In this document: one piece after another, positions 36,091-45,253 of the stretch | Numbering within the stretch: the stretch's first letter is position 1 | Layout: each line of letters begins with the position of its first letter | NCBI GenBank assembly: GCA_002842925.1 | Contig: PHEL01000018.1 | Coordinates: forward strand, 1-52,697 | DNA length: 52,697 bases | Reading direction: 5' to 3' | Origin: Alphaproteobacteria bacterium HGW-Alphaproteobacteria-14 | Lineage (GTDB): Bacteria; Pseudomonadota; Alphaproteobacteria; Sphingomonadales; Sphingomonadaceae | Notes under the pieces: generated by a model | The model's input: the letters and a program-made list of their open reading frames with translations, nothing else | What the model was told of the DNA's origin: nothing | The model's database searches: none | Program-made: the position numbers and the translations under genes

Positions 36091-36996
36091 TCAGGCGGCG
36101 CCGCGCAGCCCTTGTAGCCGGGCCAGGGCATCGCGCAGCGGCTCACCCTCAATGGCCGCGCCGCGCTCCCCGCTCAGCGCCGCCAGCGCCTTCATCGCCT
36201 CAGCCAACGCGGCCTCGCGGGCGACGATGTCGTGGCGGCTGCCTGCTGTGCCGGGGGCAGTGGTGCGGTGTTCGTGCAGCGCGCCAGCAAAGCGTTCGAC
36301 CATCTGGATAACGCTCAGTTCCTGCACTGGCATCGCGCGCAGACGTGTCAGCGCGGCGGTGCCTGGGTTTGCGGCTGGAGCTGGGGGTGTGGCCGCCTCC
36401 GGCTTGGGGGCGAGCCGGACAGGTTCCGCATCGACGTGGGGTTCAAGCGTCGTCGCATCATCCGCGATCGGTTCTGGCGCTTCTTCAACCCACACCGCAT
36501 TGCGGCCCGGAAGCTGCGCGAATTCCGCCAGATCAAGCGCGCGCGGCGGCGGCAGCGCTAACATAGGCGTGTCCGCGCCAGGAGGGTGCGCAGGAACAGG
36601 CGCAGCAAAGGGTATGGCCTCCAGTGGCTCGTCCAGGCTGGCGCTGCCAAGTTCGTGCTTGGGATCAATCGCGCGGACATGGTTTGCTGCGCGCGCAACG
36701 AGCGAGGGCGCATCGGTGCCACCCCGTTCCGCACGGCTGGCGCGGCTGGCAATCACTAACAGCGCGCCGCCAAGCAGCAACGCGCCGCCGATAGCCAGCA
36801 CGATCTGCGCCCGGTCCCCAAGCGGCATCAGAACAGAACCCTTGCTTAACTGTGCGATGAGTGCGGGGGGCATGACCATGACTGAAAGTCCGGCCAGCGC
36901 CGCCCCCCAGACACCAAGCATCGGCGCAAAGGCCGGATGCGAAGACAGCTTGCGCCGCCTGCGCTGCGTCGGTTGATCCTGTTGCCCCGTGGTCAT
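36091..36996 (-). CDS. Hypothetical membrane protein, Pro/Ala-rich central region
   Basis: Two N-terminal hydrophobic segments followed by a Pro/Ala-rich linker and a helical C-terminus. Confidence 0.65.
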   Translation of the reverse strand: MTTGQQDQPTQRRRRKLSSHPAFAPMLGVWGAALAGLSVMVMPPALIAQLSKGSVLMPLGDRAQIVLAIGGALLLGGALLVIASRASRAERGGTDAPSLVARAANHVRAIDPKHELGSASLDEPLEAIPFAAPVPAHPPGADTPMLALPPPRALDLAEFAQLPGRNAVWVEEAPEPIADDATTLEPHVDAEPVRLAPKPEAATPPAPAANPGTAALTRLRAMPVQELSVIQMVERFAGALHEHRTTAPGTAGSRHDIVAREAALAEAMKALAALSGERGAAIEGEPLRDALARLQGLRGAA

Positions 36997-37003
36997 TTGC
37001 GTG

Positions 37004-38266
37004 TCATCCCGCTGCTTGCGATGCGGCGCGTGCGCCGGGCGTGCTGTTGCCTAGGCTCCGGGCTAACAAAAGATGGTAAACAGAATGATAATTCTGCGCA
37101 TTGGCGGCCCAATCGTGGTGAGCGCGAACATGGGCTTCGGCGCGATCGCGCATCGCGTCCCATCCTTCGCGCGCATCAAACAGGCCAGCCAGCGCCGCAG
37201 CGCAGGCGGCGGAATCATCGGGCGCGAACAAGGTGCCAGTATCGCCATCACCGATCAATTCGCGGTGTCCGCCCACATTCGATGCAGCCACCAGCCGCCG
37301 CTGCGCCATCGCTTCCAATGGCTTTAACGGGGTGACCAGATCGGTCAGGCGCTGCGCCTTGCGCGGATAGGCGAGCACATCGACCAGCGAATAATAGCGT
37401 TCCACCTCACCATGCGGGACGCGGCCGGTAAAGATCACCGCTTGCGGATCGGGCAGGGCCGCCGCCGCCGCGCGCCACTCGGCATCCATCGGCCCCGCGC
37501 CTACCAGCAGCAACCGCGCCTGCGGGTGCGATTGCCTGAGCAGCGGCATCGCGGCAATCAGATCGTCGACGCCTTCATAGGCGTAAAAACTGCCGATATA
37601 GCCGATCACCGGAGTGCCCGGCGCGATCCCCAATGTTGTTGCCAGTGCACTATCGCGCGGAATCGGCTGGCCGAACAGCGACAGGTCAACGCCGTTGCGC
37701 ATCACAGTGATCTTGCCCGGCGCAATGCCGCGCTGTGCCAGATCATCTTTCAACCCTTCGCAAATGGTGAACAGCGCATCGGCGGTTTTCGCTACCCGCG
37801 TTTCCAGCGCGCGGGTGAGCCGGTATTTGATGCTGCCTTCGCTGCCGGTCAGGTTGCCGACCGCCGCATCTTCCCAGAACGCGCGGATTTCATAGACGAA
37901 GGGGATGCCCAGCGCGCGCGCGGCACGTTGCGCCGCCGCGCCGCATAGCGCGGGCGAATGGGCGTGGATGATATCGGGCCGCCAGTCTGCCGCCAGCGCG
38001 CGGATGGCGCGGTCAAGCGCATTGATTTCGCCCAACTCGCGCAATGCGGGCGGGCCTTCGGGAAGGCCTGCGGTGCGGTGGAAGGTCAGGCCATCGGCAA
38101 TCTCGGGCGATCCCATGTCAGCAGCCTCAAGATTATGCCGCTGCCCGGTGATCCCGCGCACCTCCAGTCCCAGCCCTTGTTGCGCCTTCAAAATGGCGCG
38201 GGTGCGGAAGGTGTAGCCGCTATGGAGCGGCAGTGAGTGGTCAAGGACGTGGAGCACGCGGGTCAT
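37004..38266 (-). CDS. Glycosyltransferase family 4, exosortase A system-associated type
   Basis: MTRVLHVLDHSLPLHSGYTFRTRAILKAQQGLGLEVRGITGQRH; GYIGSFYAYEGVDDLI; LTDLVTPLKPLEAMAQ. Confidence 0.88.
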   Translation of the reverse strand: MTRVLHVLDHSLPLHSGYTFRTRAILKAQQGLGLEVRGITGQRHNLEAADMGSPEIADGLTFHRTAGLPEGPPALRELGEINALDRAIRALAADWRPDIIHAHSPALCGAAAQRAARALGIPFVYEIRAFWEDAAVGNLTGSEGSIKYRLTRALETRVAKTADALFTICEGLKDDLAQRGIAPGKITVMRNGVDLSLFGQPIPRDSALATTLGIAPGTPVIGYIGSFYAYEGVDDLIAAMPLLRQSHPQARLLLVGAGPMDAEWRAAAAALPDPQAVIFTGRVPHGEVERYYSLVDVLAYPRKAQRLTDLVTPLKPLEAMAQRRLVAASNVGGHRELIGDGDTGTLFAPDDSAACAAALAGLFDAREGWDAMRDRAEAHVRAHHDWAANAQNYHSVYHLLLARSLGNSTPGARAASQAAG

Positions 38267-38355
38267 GGCCCCAGCGCATACCGCAGGTGTGCTTAACGCC
38301 GCGTCAACTGCATCGGCGTAAGGATGAGGGGTATCGCGGCCCGGAGCCACCTGAG

Positions 38356-38580
38356 ATGATCGATTATTTTGCGCTAGCGCTGGGTCATGGCCTGATTGCC
38401 ATTGCATTGCTGCGGCTGGTGCTGCGCGATGGGCTGGATGCCGATCCGCTGATCGAACAGATGACATCCGATACCAAGGCCAATCGCAAGGCGAAGAGCG
38501 TGACGGCCCGCAACGCCGCACGCCGCGCGCGCAAGGCTGATGACCCCGCGACGCAGCGGCAGCATGGTGACGGCGCGTAA
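38356..38580 (+). CDS. Small single-TM hypothetical protein (74 aa)
   Basis: MIDYFALALGHGLIAIALLRLVLRDGLDADPLIEQM; three bases upstream of the next gene. Confidence 0.6.
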   Translation: MIDYFALALGHGLIAIALLRLVLRDGLDADPLIEQMTSDTKANRKAKSVTARNAARRARKADDPATQRQHGDGA

Positions 38581-38583
38581 CCC

Positions 38584-39966
38584 ATGCTCGACCTCGCCTT
38601 CCTTGCCTTCATTGGATATGTGCTGGTGCTTGGTATCCGGCGCCCGTTTCTGTGGGTGCTGTTATATGTCTATATCGACATCCTCGCCCCGCAGCGGATC
38701 GGTTATTCGATCATTGCCAGCCTGCCGGTTTCGCTGATTGCGTTTGCTGCGGCGTTTGGCGGGTGGCTGGCGCTTGATCGCAAGGAAGGCGCGCGCTTTA
38801 CTGTCCGGCAGGGATTGATGCTGGCGCTGCTCGTCTATTGCTGGTGGACAACCGGGAACGCCGATTTCCCCGAAGCTGCTGCGACCAAGTGGGACTGGGT
38901 GTGGAAGGCCTTGCTGTTCGCAATTTTCCTTCCGTTAACGCTCACCACCCGCGCCCGGATCGAAGGGCTGGCGCTGGTATTGGTGCTGGCGATTGCCACC
39001 ATCGTGATCGGCACGGGGATGAAGACCGTGCTGGGCGGGGGCGGGTATGAAAACCTCAAATTCTTCGTCAACGATAATAGTGGCATCTATGAAAGTTCAA
39101 CCCTGGCGACGGTAGCGATCGGGCTGATCCCGATGATCTGGTGGTTTGTGCGGCATGGGACGGTGTTTCGCCCGCACTGGACGGTGACCGCATTCGCGGC
39201 GGCGCTGACCTTTGCCTGTCTGCTTGTGCCGATAGGCACCGAAGCGCGCACCGGATTGCTGTGCATCGCCGCGCTAGGCGTGCTTATGCTGCGCTATACC
39301 CGCAGGCGGCTGCTGTTCATTGCCGGGGCAGGCGTGCTGGGGCTGACTGCGCTGCCGTTTCTGCCGCAAAGCTATTACGAACGCATGGCGACCATCGCAG
39401 CGCCGGGCGGGGATGAAAGCGCATCGACCCGCGTGGCGGTGTGGGAATGGACCATCGATTACGCCGCAGACAAGCCGTTTGGCGGCGGGTTCGATGCCTT
39501 TCGCGGCAACCGCTTTTCCTACACGATGCCGGTCAAGGAAGTCGCCGGGAACACCACTACGGTCGAATACCGCGAAGTGGTAGATGAAGGCCGCGCGTTC
39601 CATTCGTCGATCTTCGAGATGCTGGGCGAACAGGGCTGGCCGGGGCTCGCCATCTGGCTGACGCTGCACGGACTGGGGCTGTGGCAGATGGAACGCATCC
39701 AGCGCCGCTGGCGCGGGCGTGAGGATGAGGCGGAACGCTGGATCGCGCCGTTTGCGGCGGCCTTGCAGATGGGCGCGGTGATCTACATCGTCGGCGCGCT
39801 GTTTCAGGGGATCGCTTACCAGCCGGTGATGCTGATGCTGGTCGGGTTGCAGATCGGGCTGCATTCCTATTGCCAGCGGATCGATTCGGCGCGGGCGTTG
39901 CTGGATCGCAGCACCGCGCGCAAGCAGGCGACCGGCAACAAGACGCGCGGTGCCGTAACGGCATAA
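38584..39966 (+). CDS. Putative O-glycosylation ligase/O-antigen ligase-like protein, exosortase A system-associated
   Basis: Multi-TM; DLAFLAFIGYVLVLGIRRPFLWVLLYVYIDILAPQRIGYSI, FFVNDNSGIYESSTLATVAIGLIPMIW, GTEARTGLL, AFHSSIFEMLGEQGWPGLAIWL. Confidence 0.88.
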   Translation: MLDLAFLAFIGYVLVLGIRRPFLWVLLYVYIDILAPQRIGYSIIASLPVSLIAFAAAFGGWLALDRKEGARFTVRQGLMLALLVYCWWTTGNADFPEAAATKWDWVWKALLFAIFLPLTLTTRARIEGLALVLVLAIATIVIGTGMKTVLGGGGYENLKFFVNDNSGIYESSTLATVAIGLIPMIWWFVRHGTVFRPHWTVTAFAAALTFACLLVPIGTEARTGLLCIAALGVLMLRYTRRRLLFIAGAGVLGLTALPFLPQSYYERMATIAAPGGDESASTRVAVWEWTIDYAADKPFGGGFDAFRGNRFSYTMPVKEVAGNTTTVEYREVVDEGRAFHSSIFEMLGEQGWPGLAIWLTLHGLGLWQMERIQRRWRGREDEAERWIAPFAAALQMGAVIYIVGALFQGIAYQPVMLMLVGLQIGLHSYCQRIDSARALLDRSTARKQATGNKTRGAVTA

Positions 39967-40068
39967 TCGCCGCCGTTGCGCTCCTCCCGATGATGCGCCA
40001 TGACACTGCCGCACAAGCAGCGCGGCGGGCACGGGATCTCGCCTGCGCAAACGCGAAGGAGGAGCCCG

Positions 40069-40518
40069 ATGACCCCGCAGGAATTGGCCGCCAAGGTTGG
40101 CGAAAATATCGGCACCAGCCAATGGGCCGAAATGAGCCAGGAACGCATCAACCAGTTCGCCGAGGCGACCGGTGATCACCAGTTCATCCACGTGAACGAA
40201 GACATGGCGAAGATGACCCCGTTCGGCGGCACCATCGCTCACGGTTTTCTCACCCTTTCGATGATCCCCTACCTCAGCGCGAACAGCGATATGCCGCGCA
40301 TTGACGGGATCAAGATGGGCGTGAATTACGGCGGCAACAAAACCCGTTTCATCGCCCCGGTGCGATCGGGCAAACGCATCCGCGGCCACTGGAAACTTAC
40401 CGAAATGGTTGAAAAGCGCCCGGGCCAATGGCAGCAGACCGCCGAAATCACCATCGAGATCGAAGGCGAAGAAAAGCCCGCACTGATCTGCGAATGGATC
40501 ACGCAGTTCTTCGTTTAA
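40069..40518 (+). CDS. MaoC-family dehydratase
   Basis: FAEATGDHQFIHVNEDMAKMTPFGGTIAHGFLTLSMIP. Confidence 0.93.
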   Translation: MTPQELAAKVGENIGTSQWAEMSQERINQFAEATGDHQFIHVNEDMAKMTPFGGTIAHGFLTLSMIPYLSANSDMPRIDGIKMGVNYGGNKTRFIAPVRSGKRIRGHWKLTEMVEKRPGQWQQTAEITIEIEGEEKPALICEWITQFFV

Positions 40519-40526
40519 GCCATGTT

Positions 40527-40553
40527 TGAGTTTCCGCAAAAGCGCGAAACTCA
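40527..40553. terminator. Hairpin between MaoC gene and thiolase gene
   Basis: tgagtttc-cgc-aaaa-gcg-c-gaaactca stem (one bulge) with AAAA loop; no clear U-tract, so attenuator or processing site also possible. Confidence 0.5.
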
Positions 40554-40623
40554 GGCGGCTTGACGCAACCTCACCGAGACCCCCGCCGGCGCGGGGCGCG
40601 CACCCCGAATAAAGGATACCCCC

Positions 40624-41805
40624 ATGTCACGTGAAGCCGTTATCGTTTCCACCGCCCGCACGCCGATTGGCCGCGCTTACAAGGGCGCGTTCAATGCCAC
40701 GCCCGGCGCCACGCTTGGCGCTTACAGCCTCGCCCCCGCGATTGAACGCGCCGGGATTGAAGCGGGCGCGATCGATGATGTGGTGTGGGGCACGGTGCTG
40801 ACCCAGGGCACCCAAGCGGGCAATATCGCTCGCCAGGTCGCACTGCGCGCCGGTTGCCCGGTGACGGTGTCGGCCCAGACCATCGACCGCCAGTGTTCAT
40901 CGGGCCTGATGGCGATTGCTACGGCAGCCAAGCAGATCATCGTCGACAACATGGATATCGTCGTCGGCGGCGGGCAGGATTCGATCTCGATGGTGCAGAC
41001 GCCCGAAATGCGTGTTTCGCCTGACCGGTCGCTGATCGCGATGCACAAGGATGTGTATATGCCGATGCTCGGCACCGCCGAAACGGTCGCCAAACGTTAC
41101 GGCATCAACCGCGAAGCGCAGGACGAATACGCGCTCCAATCGCAGATGCGCACGGCCGCCGCGCAGGCTGCCGGATATCTCGATGCTGAAGTCGTTCCCG
41201 TCACCACCACCATGGCGGTGAAGGACAAGGAAACCGGCGAAGTCAGCCATGTCGAATTCACCCTGACCAAGGACGAAGGCAACCGCCCTTCGACAACGCT
41301 GGAAGGTCTGCAATCGCTCCAGCCGGTTATGGGGCCGGGCATGAACATCACTGCGGGCAACGCCTCGCAGCTTTCGGATGGCTCGTCGGCAGCGGTGCTG
41401 ATGGAAGCCAAACTGGCCGAACAAAAGGGACTTCAGCCCTTGGGCCGCTATGTCGGTATGGCGGTGGCGGGGACCGAGCCCGACGAAATGGGCATCGGCC
41501 CGGTATTCGCGATCCCCAAACTGCTGAAGGCAACCGGCCTGAAAATGGACGATATCGGCTTGTGGGAGCTGAACGAGGCTTTCGCAGTGCAGGTGCTCTA
41601 TTGCCGCGACAAGCTGGGCATCAATAACGATATCCTCAACGTCAATGGCGGGGCGATTTCGATCGGCCACCCCTACGGCATGACCGGCGCACGCTGCACC
41701 GGCCACGCGCTGATCGAAGGCAAGCGTCGCGGGGCGAAATATGTCGTCGTCACCATGTGCATCGGCGGCGGCATGGGCGCAGCGGGCCTGTTCGAAGTGT
41801 TCTGA
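40624..41805 (+). CDS. Acetyl-CoA C-acyltransferase (thiolase)
   Basis: [68 protein letters not shown]. Confidence 0.95.
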   Translation: MSREAVIVSTARTPIGRAYKGAFNATPGATLGAYSLAPAIERAGIEAGAIDDVVWGTVLTQGTQAGNIARQVALRAGCPVTVSAQTIDRQCSSGLMAIATAAKQIIVDNMDIVVGGGQDSISMVQTPEMRVSPDRSLIAMHKDVYMPMLGTAETVAKRYGINREAQDEYALQSQMRTAAAQAAGYLDAEVVPVTTTMAVKDKETGEVSHVEFTLTKDEGNRPSTTLEGLQSLQPVMGPGMNITAGNASQLSDGSSAAVLMEAKLAEQKGLQPLGRYVGMAVAGTEPDEMGIGPVFAIPKLLKATGLKMDDIGLWELNEAFAVQVLYCRDKLGINNDILNVNGGAISIGHPYGMTGARCTGHALIEGKRRGAKYVVVTMCIGGGMGAAGLFEVF

Positions 41806-41833
41806 GGAAAAGGTTTCTCAGCCAGGATTAAAG

Positions 41834-41867
41834 AACGGCGCGGGGGGGGCAACTCTCGCGCCGTTTT
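41834..41867 (+). terminator. Rho-independent terminator after thiolase gene
   Basis: aacggcgcg (41834-41842)/cgcgccgtt (41857-41865) stem followed by TT. Confidence 0.75.
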
Positions 41868-41892
41868 CCGTAAGTATTTCAGCGCGCTGATA

Positions 41893-42543
41893 TTACGCCT
41901 CCAGTTCGATGTCCCAATACAGCCAATCGCGCCAGGTTTCATGGAGGTGATTGGGCGGGAACTGCTTGCCGTGCTGTTGCAATTGCCAGCTGGTCGGGCG
42001 GATCGGGGTGCGGTGCACAGGCATCGCCGCCTGTTTTGGAGTGCGCCCGCCCTTCTTCATGTTGCACGGCGCGCAGGCGGTGATGATGTTTTCCCACGTC
42101 GTGCGTCCGCCCAATCGGCGCGGGATCACGTGATCGAAGGTCAGGTGATCATGGCTGCCGCAATACTGGCACTGAAAGCGGTCGCGCAGGAACACGTTGA
42201 AGCGGGTGAAAGCGGGAAACTCGCTGTGCTTCACATATTGCCTGAGCGCGATAACGCTCGGGATTTTCATGTCGAGGTTGGGTGAATGCACCTCGCGTTC
42301 GTAGCTGGCGACAATATCCACCCGGTCGAGAAACACCGCCTTGATCGCTGTCTGCCACGGCCACAGGCTGAGCGGGTAATAGGACAGCGGGGTGTAATCA
42401 GCGTTGAGGACCAGCGCCGGACAAGCCGACAGGTTTCGCGTCGGATCGCCGTCCGCGCCGCGGAACTGGGCCGCCTTTTCGATCAGCTCGGCATTGAACA
42501 CGTCGCGCGTTCCTCCCTGATTGAGGCCATCCTGACGTGCCAA
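41893..42543 (-). CDS. HNH endonuclease
   Basis: FQCQYCGSHDHLTFDHVIPRRLGGRTTWENIITACAPCNMKKGG. Confidence 0.92.
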   Translation of the reverse strand: MARQDGLNQGGTRDVFNAELIEKAAQFRGADGDPTRNLSACPALVLNADYTPLSYYPLSLWPWQTAIKAVFLDRVDIVASYEREVHSPNLDMKIPSVIALRQYVKHSEFPAFTRFNVFLRDRFQCQYCGSHDHLTFDHVIPRRLGGRTTWENIITACAPCNMKKGGRTPKQAAMPVHRTPIRPTSWQLQQHGKQFPPNHLHETWRDWLYWDIELEA

Positions 42544-42571
42544 GGAAAAGAGTCAAACCCGTGACAGGGTG

Positions 42572-42600
42572 GCTATCCACAGGGACGCGCTGTGGATAGC
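42572..42600. promoter_or_regulatory. Perfect inverted repeat containing two DnaA-box-like sites
   Basis: gctatccaca-gggacgcgc-tgtggatagc between divergent genes; each half matches TTATCCACA at 8/9. Confidence 0.5.
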
Positions 42601-42633
42601 GCAAGGGTGTCAGCTGCGGTATGGGCGGCGGTG

Positions 42634-43464
42634 ATGCAGGAAAGCGGCCCCCTGGTTACCCGTTTTGCGCCAAGCCCCAATGGGCGGCTGCACCTGGGCC
42701 ATGCGCTGTCTGCGATTATCGCGCATGATCTGGCGAAGGCAAGCGGCGGGCGATTCCTGCTCAGGATCGAGGATATTGACGGCCCGCGTTCACGCCCTGA
42801 ACTGGCGGACGAATTCCGCCGCGATCTGGCATGGCTGGGGCTGGAATGGGAAGAAGTGCCCGCGCAATCGAACCGGCTGGAAAGCTACGTCGCCGCCGCC
42901 GAAGCTTTGCGCGCGCGCGGGCTGCTGTATCGCTGCACCTGCACCCGCAAGCAGATCGAGGCTGCGGGCGCGGCTCAAGGGTCGGACGGCCTTATCTACC
43001 CGGGGACCTGCAAGCTCACCCCGCCTGATCCGGCGCTGCCCGCCGCATGGCGGCTTGATGCGAACATGGCGCTGGCGCAAACCGGCGCGCTTGTGTGGGA
43101 GGATGATTTTGCTGGGACAATCCCGGTTGATCTGGCGGGACTTGGCGATGTGGTGCTGATGCGCAAGGATTTGCCCGCCAGCTATCACCTTGCCGTCACG
43201 CTCGACGATGCGGCGGACGGCGTAACACTGGTAACGCGCGGGGCCGATCTGTGCGCGGCGAGCCATATCCACCGCACGCTTCAGGCGCTGCTCGGCCTGC
43301 CCCTGCCGCGCTGGCGCCACCATGCGCTGTTGACTGACGAAGCGGGCCTGAAACTCGCCAAGCGGCGCGGTTCGCCAGCCTTGGCCGAACGGCGGCTGGC
43401 TGGCGAGGATGGGCTGGTGCTTGCCGCGCAATTGCGATTGCAGCATTTGCGGCTTGGAACCTGA
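42634..43464 (+). CDS. gluQ: Glutamyl-Q tRNA(Asp) synthetase
   Basis: TRFAPSPNGRLHLGHALSAI, LLRIEDIDGPRSRPE, YRCTCTRKQIE; short, lacking an anticodon-binding domain. Confidence 0.9.
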   Translation: MQESGPLVTRFAPSPNGRLHLGHALSAIIAHDLAKASGGRFLLRIEDIDGPRSRPELADEFRRDLAWLGLEWEEVPAQSNRLESYVAAAEALRARGLLYRCTCTRKQIEAAGAAQGSDGLIYPGTCKLTPPDPALPAAWRLDANMALAQTGALVWEDDFAGTIPVDLAGLGDVVLMRKDLPASYHLAVTLDDAADGVTLVTRGADLCAASHIHRTLQALLGLPLPRWRHHALLTDEAGLKLAKRRGSPALAERRLAGEDGLVLAAQLRLQHLRLGT

Positions 43465-43488
43465 CACGCAAACGGCCATTATGCGCTC

Positions 43489-43719
43489 ATGAACTATGTC
43501 CTTGTGCCCGTGCTGCTCGTCCTGATGGGGCTTGTCGCCTTTTCGCTGATCCGTGGGATCATTGCCTTCCTCAAGACGACTAGGATCGATCTTGAAACCG
43601 GTGAGGGTAAAACCGCCACCGATATGCAGCTCGCGCAGAACAAGGCGATGTTTGCGCGGATTAAATATCAGGCACTGGCAATCGTGGTGGTGGTGATCAT
43701 CCTTGCCGTTGCTCGCTGA
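43489..43719 (+). CDS. HIG1-domain/twin-TM small protein
   Basis: LVAFSLIRGIIAFLKTTRIDLETGEGK...QNKAMFARIKYQALAIVVVVIILAVAR. Confidence 0.82.
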   Translation: MNYVLVPVLLVLMGLVAFSLIRGIIAFLKTTRIDLETGEGKTATDMQLAQNKAMFARIKYQALAIVVVVIILAVAR

Positions 43720-43724
43720 GGCCT

Positions 43725-44300
43725 ATGGTCAAGCTCAACAAGATTTACACCCGCACCGGGGATGATGGCACGACCGGGCTGGTCGATGGATCGCGCCTGC
43801 CCAAATACGCAGCCCGCATGGAAGCGATCGGCGCCATTGATGAGGCGAATGCGGCGCTGGGTTTCGCCTTGCGCAAATTGAGCGGCGCGACTGCCGATAG
43901 TGTGTTTCGCATCCAGAACGATCTGTTCGATCTGGGTGCCGATCTGGCGACCCCCGAAGAAAATGGCGATTTTTCACCATCGGACATGGTGCTGCGGATT
44001 GTGCCATCGCAGGTCGCATGGCTTGAAGAACGGATCGACGCGCTCACCGCAGTGCTTGCACCGCTCTCCAGCTTTATCCTGCCCGGCGGGACGGAGGCGG
44101 CCGCGCGGTTACATCTGGCGCGTACCGCGACGCGCCGTGCCGAGCGCGCGATGACCGCGCTGGCTGCAACGGAGCCGACCAATCCGGCGGCGCTGGCTTA
44201 TATCAACCGCCTTTCGGACTATCTGTTTGTGCTGGGCCGCGCCGCCAATAATGATGGCAAGGCGGACATAAAGTGGGTTCCCGGCGCCAATCGCGATTGA
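43725..44300 (+). CDS. Cob(I)yrinic acid a,c-diamide adenosyltransferase (PduO type)
   Basis: MVKLNKIYTRTGDDGTTGLVDGSRLPKYAARMEAIGAIDEANAALG; LPGGTEAAARLHLARTATRRAERAM; RLSDYLFVLGRAAN. Confidence 0.93.
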   Translation: MVKLNKIYTRTGDDGTTGLVDGSRLPKYAARMEAIGAIDEANAALGFALRKLSGATADSVFRIQNDLFDLGADLATPEENGDFSPSDMVLRIVPSQVAWLEERIDALTAVLAPLSSFILPGGTEAAARLHLARTATRRAERAMTALAATEPTNPAALAYINRLSDYLFVLGRAANNDGKADIKWVPGANRD

Positions 44301-44370
44301 GAACCAGCTAGTCAGGCCGCACCTTCCCCGCTAGGGCGAGCGCTTTGCTGCACTTGCGAAGGAATGCACC

Positions 44371-45240
44371 ATGCGCAATATCGCCGTCATCGGCGCCGGT
44401 CAGATGGGAACCGGCATCGCTCAGACCGTTGCCGCCCAAGGCATGAAGGTCATGTTGTCGGATGTTGACCTCGCCCGCGCCGAAGCAGGCAAGGCCACTG
44501 TCGAAAAGGCGCTGGTCAAACTGATGGGGCGCGGCAAGATCGAAGCGGGGGAGGCTGAGGCACTGCTCGCCCGCATCACGCCTGTTGCCGATTATGCCCC
44601 CTTTGCCGAGGCCGATCTGATCATCGAAGCCGCGACCGAGCGTGAGGAAATCAAGAACGCGATTTTCCAGGCGGTGGGCAAGGTCTTGAATGCAGGCGCG
44701 ATCATGGCGTCGAACACCTCGTCGATTCCGATCACCCGCATGGCCAATCACTCGCCCGATCCGGCGCGCTTCATCGGGCTGCATTTCTTCAACCCGGTGC
44801 CGGTGATGGGTTTGATCGAGGTGATCCCCGGCCTTGCCACCGCGCAGTCGACAACCGACCGTGTGTCTGAATTCGCGCGGGAACTGGGCAAGGAAGTGGT
44901 GCTGAGCCAGGATGAACCCGGCTTTGTCGTCAATCGCATCCTGCTCCCCATGATCAACGAGGCCGTGTTCGTGCTCGGCCAGTCGACCGCCGGAATCGAG
45001 GATATCGACAAGGGCTGCCGGCTCGGCCTCAATCACCCGATGGGGCCGCTGCAATTGGCCGATTTCGTCGGGCTGGATACCTGCCTCGACATCATCAACG
45101 TGCTCTACAAGACCACCCGCGACACCAAGTATCGCCCCGCGCCGCTGCTGGTAAAATATGTCGAAGCCGGATGGCTGGGACGCAAGACCGGGCGCGGGTT
45201 CTACGATTACACGGGCGAGGCGCCGGTTCCGACGCGGTGA
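44371..45240 (+). CDS. 3-hydroxybutyryl-CoA dehydrogenase
   Basis: IAVIGAGQMGTGIAQTVAAQGMKVMLSDVD, ASNTSSIPIT, RFIGLHFFNPVPVMGLIEVI, GLNHPMGPLQLADFVGLDTC. Confidence 0.94.
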   Translation: MRNIAVIGAGQMGTGIAQTVAAQGMKVMLSDVDLARAEAGKATVEKALVKLMGRGKIEAGEAEALLARITPVADYAPFAEADLIIEAATEREEIKNAIFQAVGKVLNAGAIMASNTSSIPITRMANHSPDPARFIGLHFFNPVPVMGLIEVIPGLATAQSTTDRVSEFARELGKEVVLSQDEPGFVVNRILLPMINEAVFVLGQSTAGIEDIDKGCRLGLNHPMGPLQLADFVGLDTCLDIINVLYKTTRDTKYRPAPLLVKYVEAGWLGRKTGRGFYDYTGEAPVPTR

Positions 45241-45253
45241 GATACGCGGTCGA

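Noticed and set aside
41879-41890. Palindrome tcagcgcgctga similar to part of the 10067-10198 element arms
   Set aside because: Only 12 bp shared and GC-rich; insufficient to call a second copy.
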